Shown here: in pieces, positions 8,788 through 17,588 of the stretch
How the letters are laid out: each line of letters starts with the position of its first letter
Numbering within the stretch: position 1 is the first letter of the stretch
Assembly (NCBI GenBank): GCA_963925805.1
Contig: CAWUSE010000004.1
Location: forward strand, 74,456-138,455
Source of the DNA: UBA10347 sp905182135
Lineage (GTDB): Bacteria > Actinomycetota > Acidimicrobiia > Acidimicrobiales > UBA10347
DNA: 64,000 nt
Direction of reading: 5' to 3'
The notes under the pieces: generated by a model
What the model was told of the DNA's origin: nothing
The model's input: only the letters and a program-made list of their open reading frames with translations
The model's database searches: none
Program-made: the position numbers and the translations under genes

Positions 8788-9054
8788 TTAGCTGGCTTGG
8801 CGAAGGGTCTCGCGGCAGGGGACCTTACGAAGCGGCGTGATGGCGTCGCGATTTCCGGTTTCAAGACAGTGCGCCAGGCTGTGGATGCGTTCACTCGCCG
8901 TTGTCTTGTGGAAGTTGGGCAACAACGCATGCGCTGCCGCTGCAAGCCCGGCACCCAAAAGCTGCCGACTTACCGAAATAGCCACCATGAAATGCTCGGC
9001 GTAGGACTCGCCGGTTGACTCGGGGTGCTCGGTGAAATAGCTCTTGACTGCCAT
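8788..9054 (-). CDS. DUF6356-family small protein
   Basis: 88 residues beginning MAVKSYFTEHPESTGESYAE. The FTEHP-x-S-x-GE-x-Y-x-EH pattern followed by a Gly/Ala-rich hydrophobic stretch (LLGAGLAAAAHALLP) matches DUF6356 proteins, which are of unknown function. The frame is open further upstream to 9156, but that extension would overlap the operator at 9121-9137. A -10 hexamer TACTCT sits 6 nt before the ATG at 9054, so I choose that start. It is divergent from the AsnC/Lrp regulator, which may control it. Confidence 0.65.
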   Translation of the reverse strand: MAVKSYFTEHPESTGESYAEHFMVAISVSRQLLGAGLAAAAHALLPNFHKTTASERIHSLAHCLETGNRDAITPLRKVPCRETLRQAS

Positions 9055-9060
9055 GATGAA

Positions 9061-9066
9061 AGAGTA
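9061..9066 (-). promoter_or_regulatory. -10 hexamer TACTCT before the DUF6356 gene
   Basis: TACTCT on the minus strand lies 6 nt before ATG 9054. Confidence 0.4.
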
Positions 9067-9120
9067 GGCCAGATCACTGAAGAAGATCTCCGCAAATATT
9101 GCAGAGATATGGGTAATTAA

Positions 9121-9137
9121 TGACACAAAATGTGACA
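9121..9137. promoter_or_regulatory. Operator-like palindrome in the divergent AsnC/DUF6356 region
   Basis: TGACACA-AAA-TGTGACA is an inverted repeat with 6 of 7 positions matching. It lies in an AT-rich stretch 31 bp before the regulator start. AsnC/Lrp regulators usually bind such sites and control their own and the divergent gene. Confidence 0.4.
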
Positions 9138-9168
9138 TAAAGGCTTCTATCTGCAATAATAATCTATT

Positions 9169-9636
9169 GTGGACCTAGTTGATCGGGAAATAGTGCAATT
9201 GCTGCAGGAGGACGCCAGTCTGACGGCGCGAGAGCTAGCAGAACATGTTGGGCTCACGCCAACACCGTGCTGGCGGCGCGTTCAGAACCTGGAAGCCGCT
9301 GGTGTCATCACGAAACGCGTTGCCCTAGTCGATCCGGCAGCGGTCAATTTGAATGTCACTGCGCTAGTACAGATCCGCACCAACGATCACAGTGCGGAAT
9401 GGCTCGGACAGTTCCAGGTCGCAGTAGAACAGTTTCCTGAGGTTGTCGAGGCATATCGGACTAGCGGCGAAATCGACTACATGCTGCGGGTAGTTGTCCC
9501 TTCGATCGAGGCCTACGATCAGTTCTACAAAAGTCTGATCGACGCTGTCGACCTCTATGACGTGCGCACGATTTTCGTCATGGAACGCATGAAACAGACG
9601 ACTGCGTTGCCGCTGCACTATTTGGACGCAGACTGA
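9169..9636 (+). CDS. Lrp/AsnC-family transcriptional regulator
   Basis: 155 residues with the standard two-part layout. An N-terminal winged helix-turn-helix (about 5-50; LTARELAEHVGLTPTPCWRRVQNLEAAGVI) is followed by a RAM effector/oligomerisation domain (about 65-145; EVVEAYRTSGEIDYMLRVVV). The start is a GTG at 9169, just after an AT-rich segment and with no evident ribosome-binding site. Such regulators respond to amino acids and form octamers; the ligand is unknown. The divergent DUF6356 gene is the obvious candidate target besides itself. Confidence 0.92.
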   Translation: MDLVDREIVQLLQEDASLTARELAEHVGLTPTPCWRRVQNLEAAGVITKRVALVDPAAVNLNVTALVQIRTNDHSAEWLGQFQVAVEQFPEVVEAYRTSGEIDYMLRVVVPSIEAYDQFYKSLIDAVDLYDVRTIFVMERMKQTTALPLHYLDAD

Positions 9637-9675
9637 AACTCTCCTCAGGACTCTTTCGTCGCGTTTGTCGTCCGT

Positions 9676-10134
9676 CTACAGACTTGGGCGCTCGAATGGC
9701 TTCGTTAGCGGCCAGCCAGCATCGCTGGGCCCGTGTTCGGCCATGTAGCTGAGGCGTTTTATCGCATTTTTTAGCGTGGGAATCTCGCCTTCAGGGATCC
9801 ACCACAGAACCGTGATTGGCTGATTGGGGACCTGGAACCATTCGGTGCGGCGGCGTAAATAGCTGGCATGGCCACTCTGATACATGAAGTGTCTGAGCGA
9901 TTCAAGGTCGGTCCATATCGACATGTTCGGTGCCCATAACGGATTGTCCATATCTGGGACGTCAATGAAACTGGAGGAGCCGCCTTGGTCGTCCTTGAGG
10001 CGCCAGACAAAACCTGGCGTACTTTCTGCAAGCGCATTGATGGGGTCAAGGGCCGCTACAAACTCAGCCATCTCGTCGGCGTCGAGCGGGGCAACAAACA
10101 GTCCGAGGTTGAGTTGGGCCAGGTAGTAGCTCAT
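9676..10134 (-). CDS. DUF3291-family protein
   Basis: 152 residues starting MSYYLAQLNLGLFVAPLD, as DUF3291 proteins do. These are dimeric alpha+beta barrel-like proteins related to antibiotic-monooxygenase folds, and their function is unknown. Conserved family features include TPGFVWRL, PNMSIWTDLESL and the H-x(4)-RRTEWF segment. Ten further codons upstream are open but lack similarity. It converges on the AsnC-type gene. Confidence 0.8.
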   Translation of the reverse strand: MSYYLAQLNLGLFVAPLDADEMAEFVAALDPINALAESTPGFVWRLKDDQGGSSSFIDVPDMDNPLWAPNMSIWTDLESLRHFMYQSGHASYLRRRTEWFQVPNQPITVLWWIPEGEIPTLKNAIKRLSYMAEHGPSDAGWPLTKPFERPSL

Positions 10135-10455
10135 CGAAGTGAACGTTAGTGGCGCGCTCAGCAACTGGCGTCCGCGTATCGATTCGCTCGATATGGACGT
10201 GTTCGATGCCTATGAACTTTGCAACTCCCGGGACTTGTCGGGATCGACACAGATGTCAAGGCGTATGCGCAACAGCGGTTAGCGACCTAATGGGCAGTAC
10301 GGCAAGATCCTGGTCTCGGTGCAGAAGTAGTTACTACTGCGATCACAGCGTCACCGCCGATGCATTCGCGTTCATGAACAAGTGGGCATAACAAAGGGCC
10401 CATCGTGCCGTGATAGAGCGAAGCGGGTGCTTGCAGGGCAGTTCCGGTTGCCCAA
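10135..10455. other. Gene-poor interval, nothing recognised
   Basis: Lies upstream of the DUF3291 gene and downstream of the hot-dog protein gene. Short open frames here have no recognisable sequence. No convincing RNA gene or repeat was seen. Confidence 0.5.
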
Positions 10456-11178
10456 TCAGGAAGGCAGCACAATGATGGCTTCGTGCTCGATCGTTGCGAT
10501 CGGCTGGTCGGCGGCGAAGATTCGTATATCAACGAGTGCGCGCTCGCCGGCCCGCGACTCAAACCGGTCCAGCAGATTTGATTCGATCCTGATCTGGGCC
10601 CCAATGGGGGCTAGGCCCTCATGGTAGATCTTGCTACGTACATGGATCCATGGCCCCGTGACCAGGTTGTCGATGAATACGCGGTTAGCCAGATCGACCC
10701 ATGTCACCGGATGGGCGATGTTCTGTTCGGCATAGAGCGACAGATCGTCGCCACACCGCAGGCCATAGTCAATGTGCGCTTCGCTGAGGTGCACGTTTAG
10801 GGGCTTCAACGGGTCGCCACTGCGAATTGCTGGCGCGTCGGCTTGTTTCCAGAGTCGCAATGATGAGCGGGCATCACCGTCGACAGTTGCGCTGACAACA
10901 GGGTCGCCGTCGTCGGTGCTGATCACACAATCGACAAGGTCATCGTCGAAGATCGGCCGACGCAACTGCAGTTCGCCGCCGCCGCCACTGAGCCAATCGG
11001 GACCCCAGGCCGCTGCTGGGGGGTGGGTCATGTAGGCATAGATCGTCGCGCCCGCCACCAATGCGCCAGGGAAGCCGGCGGCACGGGCCCCTTCGTCAGT
11101 GTGTATGAGGTTGTTGGCATGGTCGGGCAGATTGATGGCCCTGGTTGACCAGTGGGTGAGTTCGGTATCAGTCGTCAT
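10456..11178 (-). CDS. MaoC-like hot-dog-fold protein
   Basis: 240 residues resembling double hot-dog MaoC-type dehydratase/thioesterase relatives. N-terminal features are EGARAAGFPGALVAGATIYAYM, corresponding to the usual H-D/E-x-A-x-x-x-G-F...G-x-L-V-x-G region, and LRRPIFDDDLVDC, the substrate tunnel strand. The C-terminal half (about 130-235) resembles a second hot-dog domain. A catalytic Asp/His pair is not obvious, so the activity is uncertain. AAAGG lies 8 nt before ATG 11178. No operon partner. Confidence 0.6.
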   Translation of the reverse strand: MTTDTELTHWSTRAINLPDHANNLIHTDEGARAAGFPGALVAGATIYAYMTHPPAAAWGPDWLSGGGGELQLRRPIFDDDLVDCVISTDDGDPVVSATVDGDARSSLRLWKQADAPAIRSGDPLKPLNVHLSEAHIDYGLRCGDDLSLYAEQNIAHPVTWVDLANRVFIDNLVTGPWIHVRSKIYHEGLAPIGAQIRIESNLLDRFESRAGERALVDIRIFAADQPIATIEHEAIIVLPS

Positions 11179-11453
11179 GGCGTGGCCTTTCTTGTCGCGA
11201 CCCTAAGTCGCCGTGTTGTTGAGGCAGAAAATTTGGCATTTGTGTCTGAGAGTGACACCGTCCTTCACGGCTTCCATGCTCTGGCCCCGATAATACGCTG
11301 AAGCCGTACGTGGTGAGCGATGGTCCACGTGCGCGAACGCCTTAGATTCGGGCGGGTCGGCCTCGGCTAAGTTGTTGCCGCGCCGGCTGGTTTGTGCAGC
11401 TGTCTCGACACATCTGACGATTGTGGGTGTGGACCGAAGGCCTAGGGACTTGA

Positions 11454-12428
11454 TCAGGTGACGATCGCCGGCAAGATGTCGAGCCCGAGCAGGTAGAGCA
11501 CACCCAACCCGATACTCATCAAGCTGACCACAACGGCGAGCGTGGCATAGATAAGAAAATTTCGTTCGGCCTGTAGCAGCCCGGCGCCGGCCAGCGAGGC
11601 AATCGCTGCATTGGCGACGATCAATCCAACGACCCAGACGGCGAGCAAAAACAGACCGAACGACACACCGACCGCAGCGGTAGAGGCCACGAAGATCGCG
11701 ATCTGAGTTGGACTTTCGACACCAACACCGTGCAACATGCCAATGCCCACGGCACTGCCATTGCCATAGCGGGCAGTTGCGTCGGTTGGCAGCGCAAGCT
11801 GATGGCTGTGGCTGTGGCTGTGTCCGTGGCTGTGTCCGTGGCGCAGTCGGTGACGTGCTGATCGCCAGCCTGTCAAGGCCGGAACAGGTTCTGCCACAAG
11901 CGATGCATCCGACCTTGTGTGGGCATGGTCATGGTCATGGTCATGGCGGGCAGCGTGAGCTTGGGCAGCGATTGGTTCATGTTCGTGGTCGTGCTGGTGT
12001 TCGACCTCGATTGTTCGCCCGCCGGTTGTTGCACCCCGAACCTTGCGTATGCCTGTGAAGGTGCCGTTGATCATCAGCATCCAGCGGCTGCGTAGTCGGA
12101 AATCGCGACCCTTGCGGAGGAGCTCAAGCAGAATCCATCCGCCGAGCGCAATGAGCGTGATGCCGACGACCCTGCCCATCCATGCGTCGAAACTGTCGGG
12201 AATAGCGAGACCAAACGCAATTGCGATCGCGCCAAGCGTGAATACAACGGCGCCATGCCCGAGCGCGTAGAGCATCGATAGTGCGAAACCACGTCGACGA
12301 CTTTCGGCGGTGCCGCTCAAATCAGCGATTGCGGCAATGTGGTCCCAGTCGAAGCCGTGACGCAAGCCAAGCGTGAACGACGTCAGTAGTAGCCCCAAAG
12401 ACACACCTTCGTCTATCCGAGCATGCAC
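11454..12428 (-). CDS. Nickel/cobalt permease (NiCoT/HoxN-like) with His-rich loop
   Basis: 324-residue inner-membrane metal permease. The NiCoT signature is in the first helices (RHGFDWDHIAAI at about residues 23-34, the H-x4-DH ligand motif). About seven to eight hydrophobic segments flank a long central cytoplasmic or periplasmic loop (about 135-215) loaded with His-Asp and His-Gly/Ser repeats, probably a metal buffer. At the DNA level the loop contains short tandem CATGGT and TGGCTG repeats, so its length may vary between strains. The start is a GTG at 12428. No nickel enzyme or cobalamin gene is nearby, so the metal cannot be decided. Confidence 0.85.
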   Translation of the reverse strand: MHARIDEGVSLGLLLTSFTLGLRHGFDWDHIAAIADLSGTAESRRRGFALSMLYALGHGAVVFTLGAIAIAFGLAIPDSFDAWMGRVVGITLIALGGWILLELLRKGRDFRLRSRWMLMINGTFTGIRKVRGATTGGRTIEVEHQHDHEHEPIAAQAHAARHDHDHDHAHTRSDASLVAEPVPALTGWRSARHRLRHGHSHGHSHSHSHQLALPTDATARYGNGSAVGIGMLHGVGVESPTQIAIFVASTAAVGVSFGLFLLAVWVVGLIVANAAIASLAGAGLLQAERNFLIYATLAVVVSLMSIGLGVLYLLGLDILPAIVT

Positions 12429-12489
12429 CGCGGGCGCAACCTAAGACCAGAATCATCGTGGACATAGGAGCCGAGGGGTGCGGGGCCGC

Positions 12490-12495
12490 TAAGTT
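12490..12495 (+). promoter_or_regulatory. -10 hexamer TAAGTT, leaderless promoter of the esterase
   Basis: TAAGTT lies 6 nt before ATG 12502. Confidence 0.5.
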
Positions 12496-12501
12496 TCGAC
12501 A

Positions 12502-13278
12502 ATGGCTTGGACCTCGACTGACTTCACGCTGGACTGCGATATGACCGGCACGGTGCATGCGGTTTCGGTCACCACACCGTTTCGTTACGAGTCGATGGAA
12601 TCCGCACCGCTGATCTTGTGTCTTGACGGGGCATGGACAGCTGGCACCATGCGCGACGCCACCCGCATCATGTCGATGAGTGGCGAGTCGCCCGAGGCGA
12701 TCGTGGCCGGCCTCTCTTTCACCGATGACTCGATGGGCGATTACCTGCGCAGTCGAGCACGTTGGTTCTGTCCGACCGAATGGGTGCCGCCAGAGGTCAC
12801 GGGCGTGAAGGGTATCCAGGCCGAAGACACCGGTAAAGCGCTCATCTACTTGGCCTTCATTCGAGACCAGGTGCTGCCGCGTTTACGCCAGGATTGGCGG
12901 GTCTCAGAGACCTGGCTCGTCGGGCATAGTTTCAGTGGCCTGTTCGGTCTTCGAGTGCTCTTTAGCGAACCCGAGCTCTTTGACAAGTACCTGCTGGCGA
13001 GTCCGTCGATTTGGTGGGACGGTCGCACGATGCTCGATATCGAATCGGGGTTCTCTGCTGAGAACGATGATCTTGTGGCCAGGGTGTTCCTGAGTGCTGG
13101 CCAGGCCGAGGACCTGCTCGAAGGCTTCAATATGTGCGGCAACGTCGTCGAGATGGCAAGTCGGCTAGAGAGCCGCAACTATTCGAGCCTAAATCTCACC
13201 CACGCGATCTTGCCGAGTGAGTCTCACAGCTCTACGATCGGCGCTGCGATCAGTCGCGGCCTACGCCACCTGCTCTGA
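12502..13278 (+). CDS. Alpha/beta-hydrolase, esterase D/BesA-like
   Basis: 258-residue cytoplasmic putative esterase (esterase PF00756 type). The nucleophile elbow is VGHSFSG (Ser about 139). ASPSIWWDG is typical of the BesA/enterochelin-esterase-like branch, and the C-terminal SESHSSTIGAAISRGLRHL carries the catalytic His. No signal peptide is visible. It may act on an acylated intermediate or siderophore-like ester; the substrate is unknown. It is divergent from the nickel permease. Confidence 0.82.
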   Translation: MAWTSTDFTLDCDMTGTVHAVSVTTPFRYESMESAPLILCLDGAWTAGTMRDATRIMSMSGESPEAIVAGLSFTDDSMGDYLRSRARWFCPTEWVPPEVTGVKGIQAEDTGKALIYLAFIRDQVLPRLRQDWRVSETWLVGHSFSGLFGLRVLFSEPELFDKYLLASPSIWWDGRTMLDIESGFSAENDDLVARVFLSAGQAEDLLEGFNMCGNVVEMASRLESRNYSSLNLTHAILPSESHSSTIGAAISRGLRHLL

Positions 13279-13692
13279 CGAGACCTCAGCGGCGTCCGCG
13301 CCTGGTGTCGGACCCAAGTCGCTGTAATCTCGACAGTAACCGCCTACTCGAGAACGACCGATCCGGTTCGGCCTCGAAAGTCATTTTTGCACGATGACCA
13401 CCATCGGGTATCGGCCGCAGCGAGAAGTTTGTTTCGTTGGACCGATCGTTAATAGCGGCTCGGAGCCAGGACGAGTAGAAGAGCGAAAAGTAGGCCAGAG
13501 AGGAGACAAGTAGGCCAGAGAGGAACAGTACCCTCTTGTTTGGCCGGACTTTTGGCGACGCTGCGCAACGACACAGAGCGTCCTGCTCTCGGTAGCGATG
13601 CAGCAATAGATGCGATCATGTGTTGGGGACCCGAGGACGTTTGTTCTCGAGATGCGTCGAATCTGTTTCGGGTGTGGAGCTAGGGTCGGCAG
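13279..13692. other. Intergenic region with a 20-bp tandem duplication
   Basis: No convincing gene. AAGTAGGCCAGAGAGGA occurs at 13488-13504 and again at 13508-13524, a perfect tandem repeat with period 20. Open frames on the minus strand lack recognisable protein sequence. Confidence 0.5.
13681..13686 (+). promoter_or_regulatory. -10 hexamer TAGGGT, leaderless promoter of the hydrolase at 13693
   Basis: TAGGGT lies 6 nt before ATG 13693. Confidence 0.5.
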
Positions 13693-14526
13693 ATGATTCA
13701 GATCAGCGAAGGCACGGCTCGAAACGGCGACATCGAGTTGCCATGGATCCGAACTGGCACCGGCAGTGGTGAGCCTTTGCTGCTGGTGAATGGACTTAGC
13801 AGTCCCCGGGTGTCCTACGAAGATGGTTTGGTTGCCGAGTTCAACAACCTCGGGTTCGACGTTGTTCGCTTCGATAACCGTGATGCAGGCCGAGCCACGT
13901 CGACCAACGGTGGTTACCTGCTTGCTGACCAGGCCGATGATGCAATTGCTGTCATCGACGCTGTTGGATGGAACACTGCGCACGTGTTCGGCATGTCTAT
14001 GGGCGGCATGATCGTGCAACAACTTGGTATTGATCATGCCAGCCGACTGCGTTCCATAACCTCGCTTATGTCCAGCACGGGTAATCCGAAGTTTGGCAGT
14101 GCGACCAAGGAAGCGCAGGCGGCTTTGCTTACACCGTCGCCCACCGAGCGCGAAGCATGGATTGATCAGCGGGTTGCCACTGAACAGATCTGGGCCTCTC
14201 CTGATCACTGGACCGAAGCGGGGAGTCGGGCCAAGAGCGCTCTGATGTTCGACTACGGGGTGCAGCCTCGACGCACCGTGCATCAGTTCAAAGCCATGGT
14301 GAAGTCACCCCGGCGAGAAGATGCACTGCGCGAGGTCCATGTCCCAACGTTGGTCATGCACGGAACTGCGGACACGCTGATCACGCCACCCGGCGGCGTC
14401 CGAACCGCCGAGATCATGCCGAACGCCACGTTCGTCGCACTCGAAGGTATGGGTCATGATTTGCCGGAGTTCTACTGGCCGATCATTGCTGGCCATGTTG
14501 GCGACCTCGCCGGAAGTATCGACTAA
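13693..14526 (+). CDS. Alpha/beta-fold hydrolase
   Basis: 277 residues with a complete canonical triad layout. The nucleophile elbow is FGMSMGGM (Ser about 101), Asp is in MHGTADTLI, and His is in LEGMGHDLP. The oxyanion region is LLLVNGLSSP. FDNRDAGRA is typical of the aclacinomycin-methylesterase/RdmC-like branch. It is probably a cytoplasmic ester or lactone hydrolase; the substrate is unknown. The gene is monocistronic. Confidence 0.87.
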   Translation: MIQISEGTARNGDIELPWIRTGTGSGEPLLLVNGLSSPRVSYEDGLVAEFNNLGFDVVRFDNRDAGRATSTNGGYLLADQADDAIAVIDAVGWNTAHVFGMSMGGMIVQQLGIDHASRLRSITSLMSSTGNPKFGSATKEAQAALLTPSPTEREAWIDQRVATEQIWASPDHWTEAGSRAKSALMFDYGVQPRRTVHQFKAMVKSPRREDALREVHVPTLVMHGTADTLITPPGGVRTAEIMPNATFVALEGMGHDLPEFYWPIIAGHVGDLAGSID

Positions 14527-14863
14527 GCGCATCTGTGAACCGAGCGCCGAGAGTCTGTGCGAACTGAAGCATCTAGCTCTGGGAACTAGAGCGGGTCGCC
14601 ACCAGCCGCGGTGGGTGATCGGTAGTCTTTGGACATGACCGGTTTCTTCACGAGCGTCCCTCGCTCAGATCGCTCACGACGGTCCCGAATCTGACAACCC
14701 GCTTGTCTTTCGTTGATAGGACGCCGACGGTATCCTTCGAGAAACTCAGCACCCGGCATTTTGCTTCCACGGCGTGGACATCTCACCGACTCGATGGCGA
14801 TGACCCTGTGTTGTGGGGCAGGACTGAGGACTGCCCGCGTACCTGGCAGAGGTTCAGCTGAGC
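14527..14863. other. Gene-poor interval, nothing recognised
   Basis: Lies between two converging hydrolase genes. No recognisable ORF, RNA or strong hairpin was found. Confidence 0.5.
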
Positions 14864-15826
14864 TCAGACCTCGCCGGCGAGTGCTCGGGCCAGGAATGCT
14901 TCTTCGTCGGCCACCCAGCGTTGTGACATGGGATGGTCGGTGACAAAGTTTTGTGAGGCATGGAAGGCACCTGGATACACATGCAGCTCACATGACACAC
15001 CCGCTCGATTGAGAGCGGTGGCATAGGCAATGTTCTCATCGTGGAACATGTCCATCGTGCCGACATTTATGTGCGCTGGTGGAAGACCGCTTAGGTCTTC
15101 ACAGGTTGATGGCGAGCTGTAAATGGTAGGTTCCTGGCCGCCTAAATAGTGCTCCCACGCAAGTAGGTTCGCGGAACGGTTCCACACCCGTGTATCGACG
15201 ATGGCATAGCTGCTGTCGGTCGTGTTGCTGTGGTCGAGCATGGGAAACACGAGCAGCTGGGCAGATGGCTGCGGCCCGCCCTGGTCGCGAGCGAACAGAG
15301 CGGTTCCGGCGGCCAGGCCGCCACCAGCACTCGCGCCACCGATCACAATGCGACCGGCATCGATACCGAGCGAGTTGGCGTTGCTCGCCACATGGTGGAA
15401 CGCTGCGTAACAATCGTTGACAAGTCCCGGTGCTGGTGTTTCCGGGGCCAAGCGGTAGTCGACCGAGGCCACCAGGCAGTTGTGGCTCGCAGCTCTCGAT
15501 GCGCACTGGAAATCGTCGTTGTCGGCTGTCAGCAAGACCATGCCACCGCCATGAATCCACAGAAGAGCAGGAGACCCGGCAGGCACACCATTGGGGGCAT
15601 ACAGCTTGACTCGCACGTCCGGATCGCCATCGATGCCGGGCACGAGCACTTCGGAGATTGACACGTTTGCGGGCATTGGTAGCTCGGGCCTAGTGCCGAG
15701 AACTATGTCGAGCTGGGCGCGGCAGGCGGCCAAATCTGTCAGATCCATCAACGACGGTGGCAGCGCCGACAGCACCGCTGCATGCATCTCGTCGAGGGCT
15801 GTTTCCAGATTGATGGGGTTGCTCAT
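14864..15826 (-). CDS. Alpha/beta-hydrolase of the hormone-sensitive-lipase family
   Basis: 320-residue HSL/GDXG-type esterase. The oxyanion motif is LLWIHGGGMVL at about residue 91. The nucleophile elbow is IGGASAGGGLA (Ser about 154), the acid is in NVGTMDMFHDE, and the His is in YPGAFHASQ. ATG 15826 is used; an in-frame TTG lies 12 codons upstream. It faces the aldehyde dehydrogenase gene divergently. Soluble, with unknown ester substrate. Confidence 0.87.
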   Translation of the reverse strand: MSNPINLETALDEMHAAVLSALPPSLMDLTDLAACRAQLDIVLGTRPELPMPANVSISEVLVPGIDGDPDVRVKLYAPNGVPAGSPALLWIHGGGMVLLTADNDDFQCASRAASHNCLVASVDYRLAPETPAPGLVNDCYAAFHHVASNANSLGIDAGRIVIGGASAGGGLAAGTALFARDQGGPQPSAQLLVFPMLDHSNTTDSSYAIVDTRVWNRSANLLAWEHYLGGQEPTIYSSPSTCEDLSGLPPAHINVGTMDMFHDENIAYATALNRAGVSCELHVYPGAFHASQNFVTDHPMSQRWVADEEAFLARALAGEV

Positions 15827-16001
15827 AGTCCGATGCTCTACCACGTAGGGTCCGTCGTGCAACTCAGCGATCTAGGACAAGGCAGAGCGCTCGGTTGCAC
15901 AACGGCTGAGTCCTGCTGCCGAGGCCCTGAAGCGACGCAGCGTCAAGCGTTCGTTCGGATGCAAGAATGGGTGCTCGTTGCATCTGATCTTGGGAGACAC
16001 T

Positions 16002-17429
16002 GTGAAGACTGACTTGCTTATTGGCGGCCAATGGCGCGCTGGCACGACCGGTGAACGAATCGACGTGGTCGACCCGTCGACGGGTGATGTGATCCAATCG
16101 GTTGCGTCAGGTAGCGCCGCTGATGCGACAGCGGCTGTCGATGCCGCAGCGGCAGCGCAACCGGCGTGGGCAGCAACGGCGCCACGGGTGCGATCCGAGA
16201 TCCTTCGTAACTGTTGGCAGACACTTATCGAGCACACCGATGAACTCGCCGACCTGATCGTGAAGGAGAACGGCAAGCCGCGCTCGGACGCCGTCGGCGA
16301 AGTCTCCTATGCCGCAGAGTTCTTCCGTTGGAATGCCGAAGAAACGGTGCGGATCCATGGCTCTATCGGCATGGCCCCTGGTGGCGACAAGCGCATCATT
16401 GTGCAGCATCCACCAATGGGTGTTGTGGTCATGGTCACGCCCTGGAACTTCCCGGCGGCAATGATCACTCGCAAGCTCGCCCCGGCATTGGGTGCTGGAA
16501 ACGCTGTTGTGATTAAGCCACCGGCCGAGACACCACTAACTGCCTTGAGAGTCGCTGAGTTGTGCGAAGAAGCTGGTGTGCCTGCCGGGCTCATCAATGT
16601 TGTGGCCGCCAAGGATCCAGGGGCGTGGTTCGATGCGGCTGTTGACCATAAGTCGACCCGAATGGTGTCGTTCACCGGCTCGACCGCTGTTGGCCGTATG
16701 TTGCTGCGCCGATCCGCCGATCGGGTCCTCAAGACGGTCATGGAACTGGGTGGCAACGCCCCATTCATCATCTTCGACGACGCAGATGTTGATGCAGCGG
16801 TCGAAGGCGCAATGGTTGCCAAGATGCGCCACAGCGCAGAAACCTGCACGGCTGCAAACCGTTTCTATGCCCATATCGATGTGGCCGCGGAGTTCACGGC
16901 GAAGCTTGCGGCCACCATGTCAGAGGTCAAGGTTGGTAACGGCCTGGCCGACGGCGTCGACTGTGGCCCGATGATCACAGCGAAGGCGGTCGAGAACATG
17001 CACTCGCTGGTTCAAGCCGCACTTGCAAATGGCGCAACCACAGAGCTCGGCGGCAAACCAATTGAGGGTCCTGGTTTCTTTTATGAGCCGACTGTGCTCG
17101 GCAATGTCGCCCATCATTCGCCGATCGCTGGTGCAGAGATTTTCGGCCCGATCGCTCCCGTAATTTCTTTTACTGATACCGACCAGATGATCGACGAAGC
17201 CAATGACACTGAGTTGGGGCTGGCCGCATACGTGTACACCGAAGACTTACGGCGCGGTCTGCAGGTTAGTGAGCGATTGCAGAGCGGCATGGTTGGTCTG
17301 AATCGCGGTGCAATGTCTGACCCGGCAGCGCCCTTTGGCGGGATGAAGCAATCAGGTCTTGGTCGAGAAGGCGCCAGCGAAGGAATCTACGAGTTCTGCG
17401 AAACTCAGTACATCGCTGCCAATTGGTAA
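16002..17429 (+). CDS. NAD(P)-dependent aldehyde dehydrogenase, succinate-semialdehyde-type
   Basis: 475 residues of the ALDH superfamily. NAD-binding and active-site landmarks are TPWNFPAAM, the glutamate in MELGGNAPFI, and the catalytic cysteine in AETCTAANRFY. The C-terminal PFGGMKQSGLGREGASEG is typical of the GabD/SSADH branch. GTG 16002 follows GGGAG by 5 nt, so this start is preferred over the longer open frame. The product likely oxidises a small semialdehyde to the acid; succinate semialdehyde is plausible but unproven. Confidence 0.88.
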   Translation: MKTDLLIGGQWRAGTTGERIDVVDPSTGDVIQSVASGSAADATAAVDAAAAAQPAWAATAPRVRSEILRNCWQTLIEHTDELADLIVKENGKPRSDAVGEVSYAAEFFRWNAEETVRIHGSIGMAPGGDKRIIVQHPPMGVVVMVTPWNFPAAMITRKLAPALGAGNAVVIKPPAETPLTALRVAELCEEAGVPAGLINVVAAKDPGAWFDAAVDHKSTRMVSFTGSTAVGRMLLRRSADRVLKTVMELGGNAPFIIFDDADVDAAVEGAMVAKMRHSAETCTAANRFYAHIDVAAEFTAKLAATMSEVKVGNGLADGVDCGPMITAKAVENMHSLVQAALANGATTELGGKPIEGPGFFYEPTVLGNVAHHSPIAGAEIFGPIAPVISFTDTDQMIDEANDTELGLAAYVYTEDLRRGLQVSERLQSGMVGLNRGAMSDPAAPFGGMKQSGLGREGASEGIYEFCETQYIAANW

Positions 17430-17588
17430 CACCCGCAACCTGACGTAAATAATTGTGTAATCCCTGATGACCTCGAGTGGGGCTGTGGTTCGGTCGCGTC
17501 GCAGACGGGGCGTAGCTGGGGCCCATGAGGATAGGAAATTTTCGTGCCCATTTTCGTGCGACCCATGGACATGCCCTTTTGGGTTGGT

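Noticed and set aside
11780..12000. Short tandem repeats as a possible CRISPR or satellite
   Set aside because: The repeats are codons for the His-rich loop of the nickel permease; the unit is 6 bp and there are no spacers.
13381..14283. 300-codon open frame on the minus strand
   Set aside because: Antisense to the alpha/beta-hydrolase at 13693-14526, with no recognisable protein motifs.
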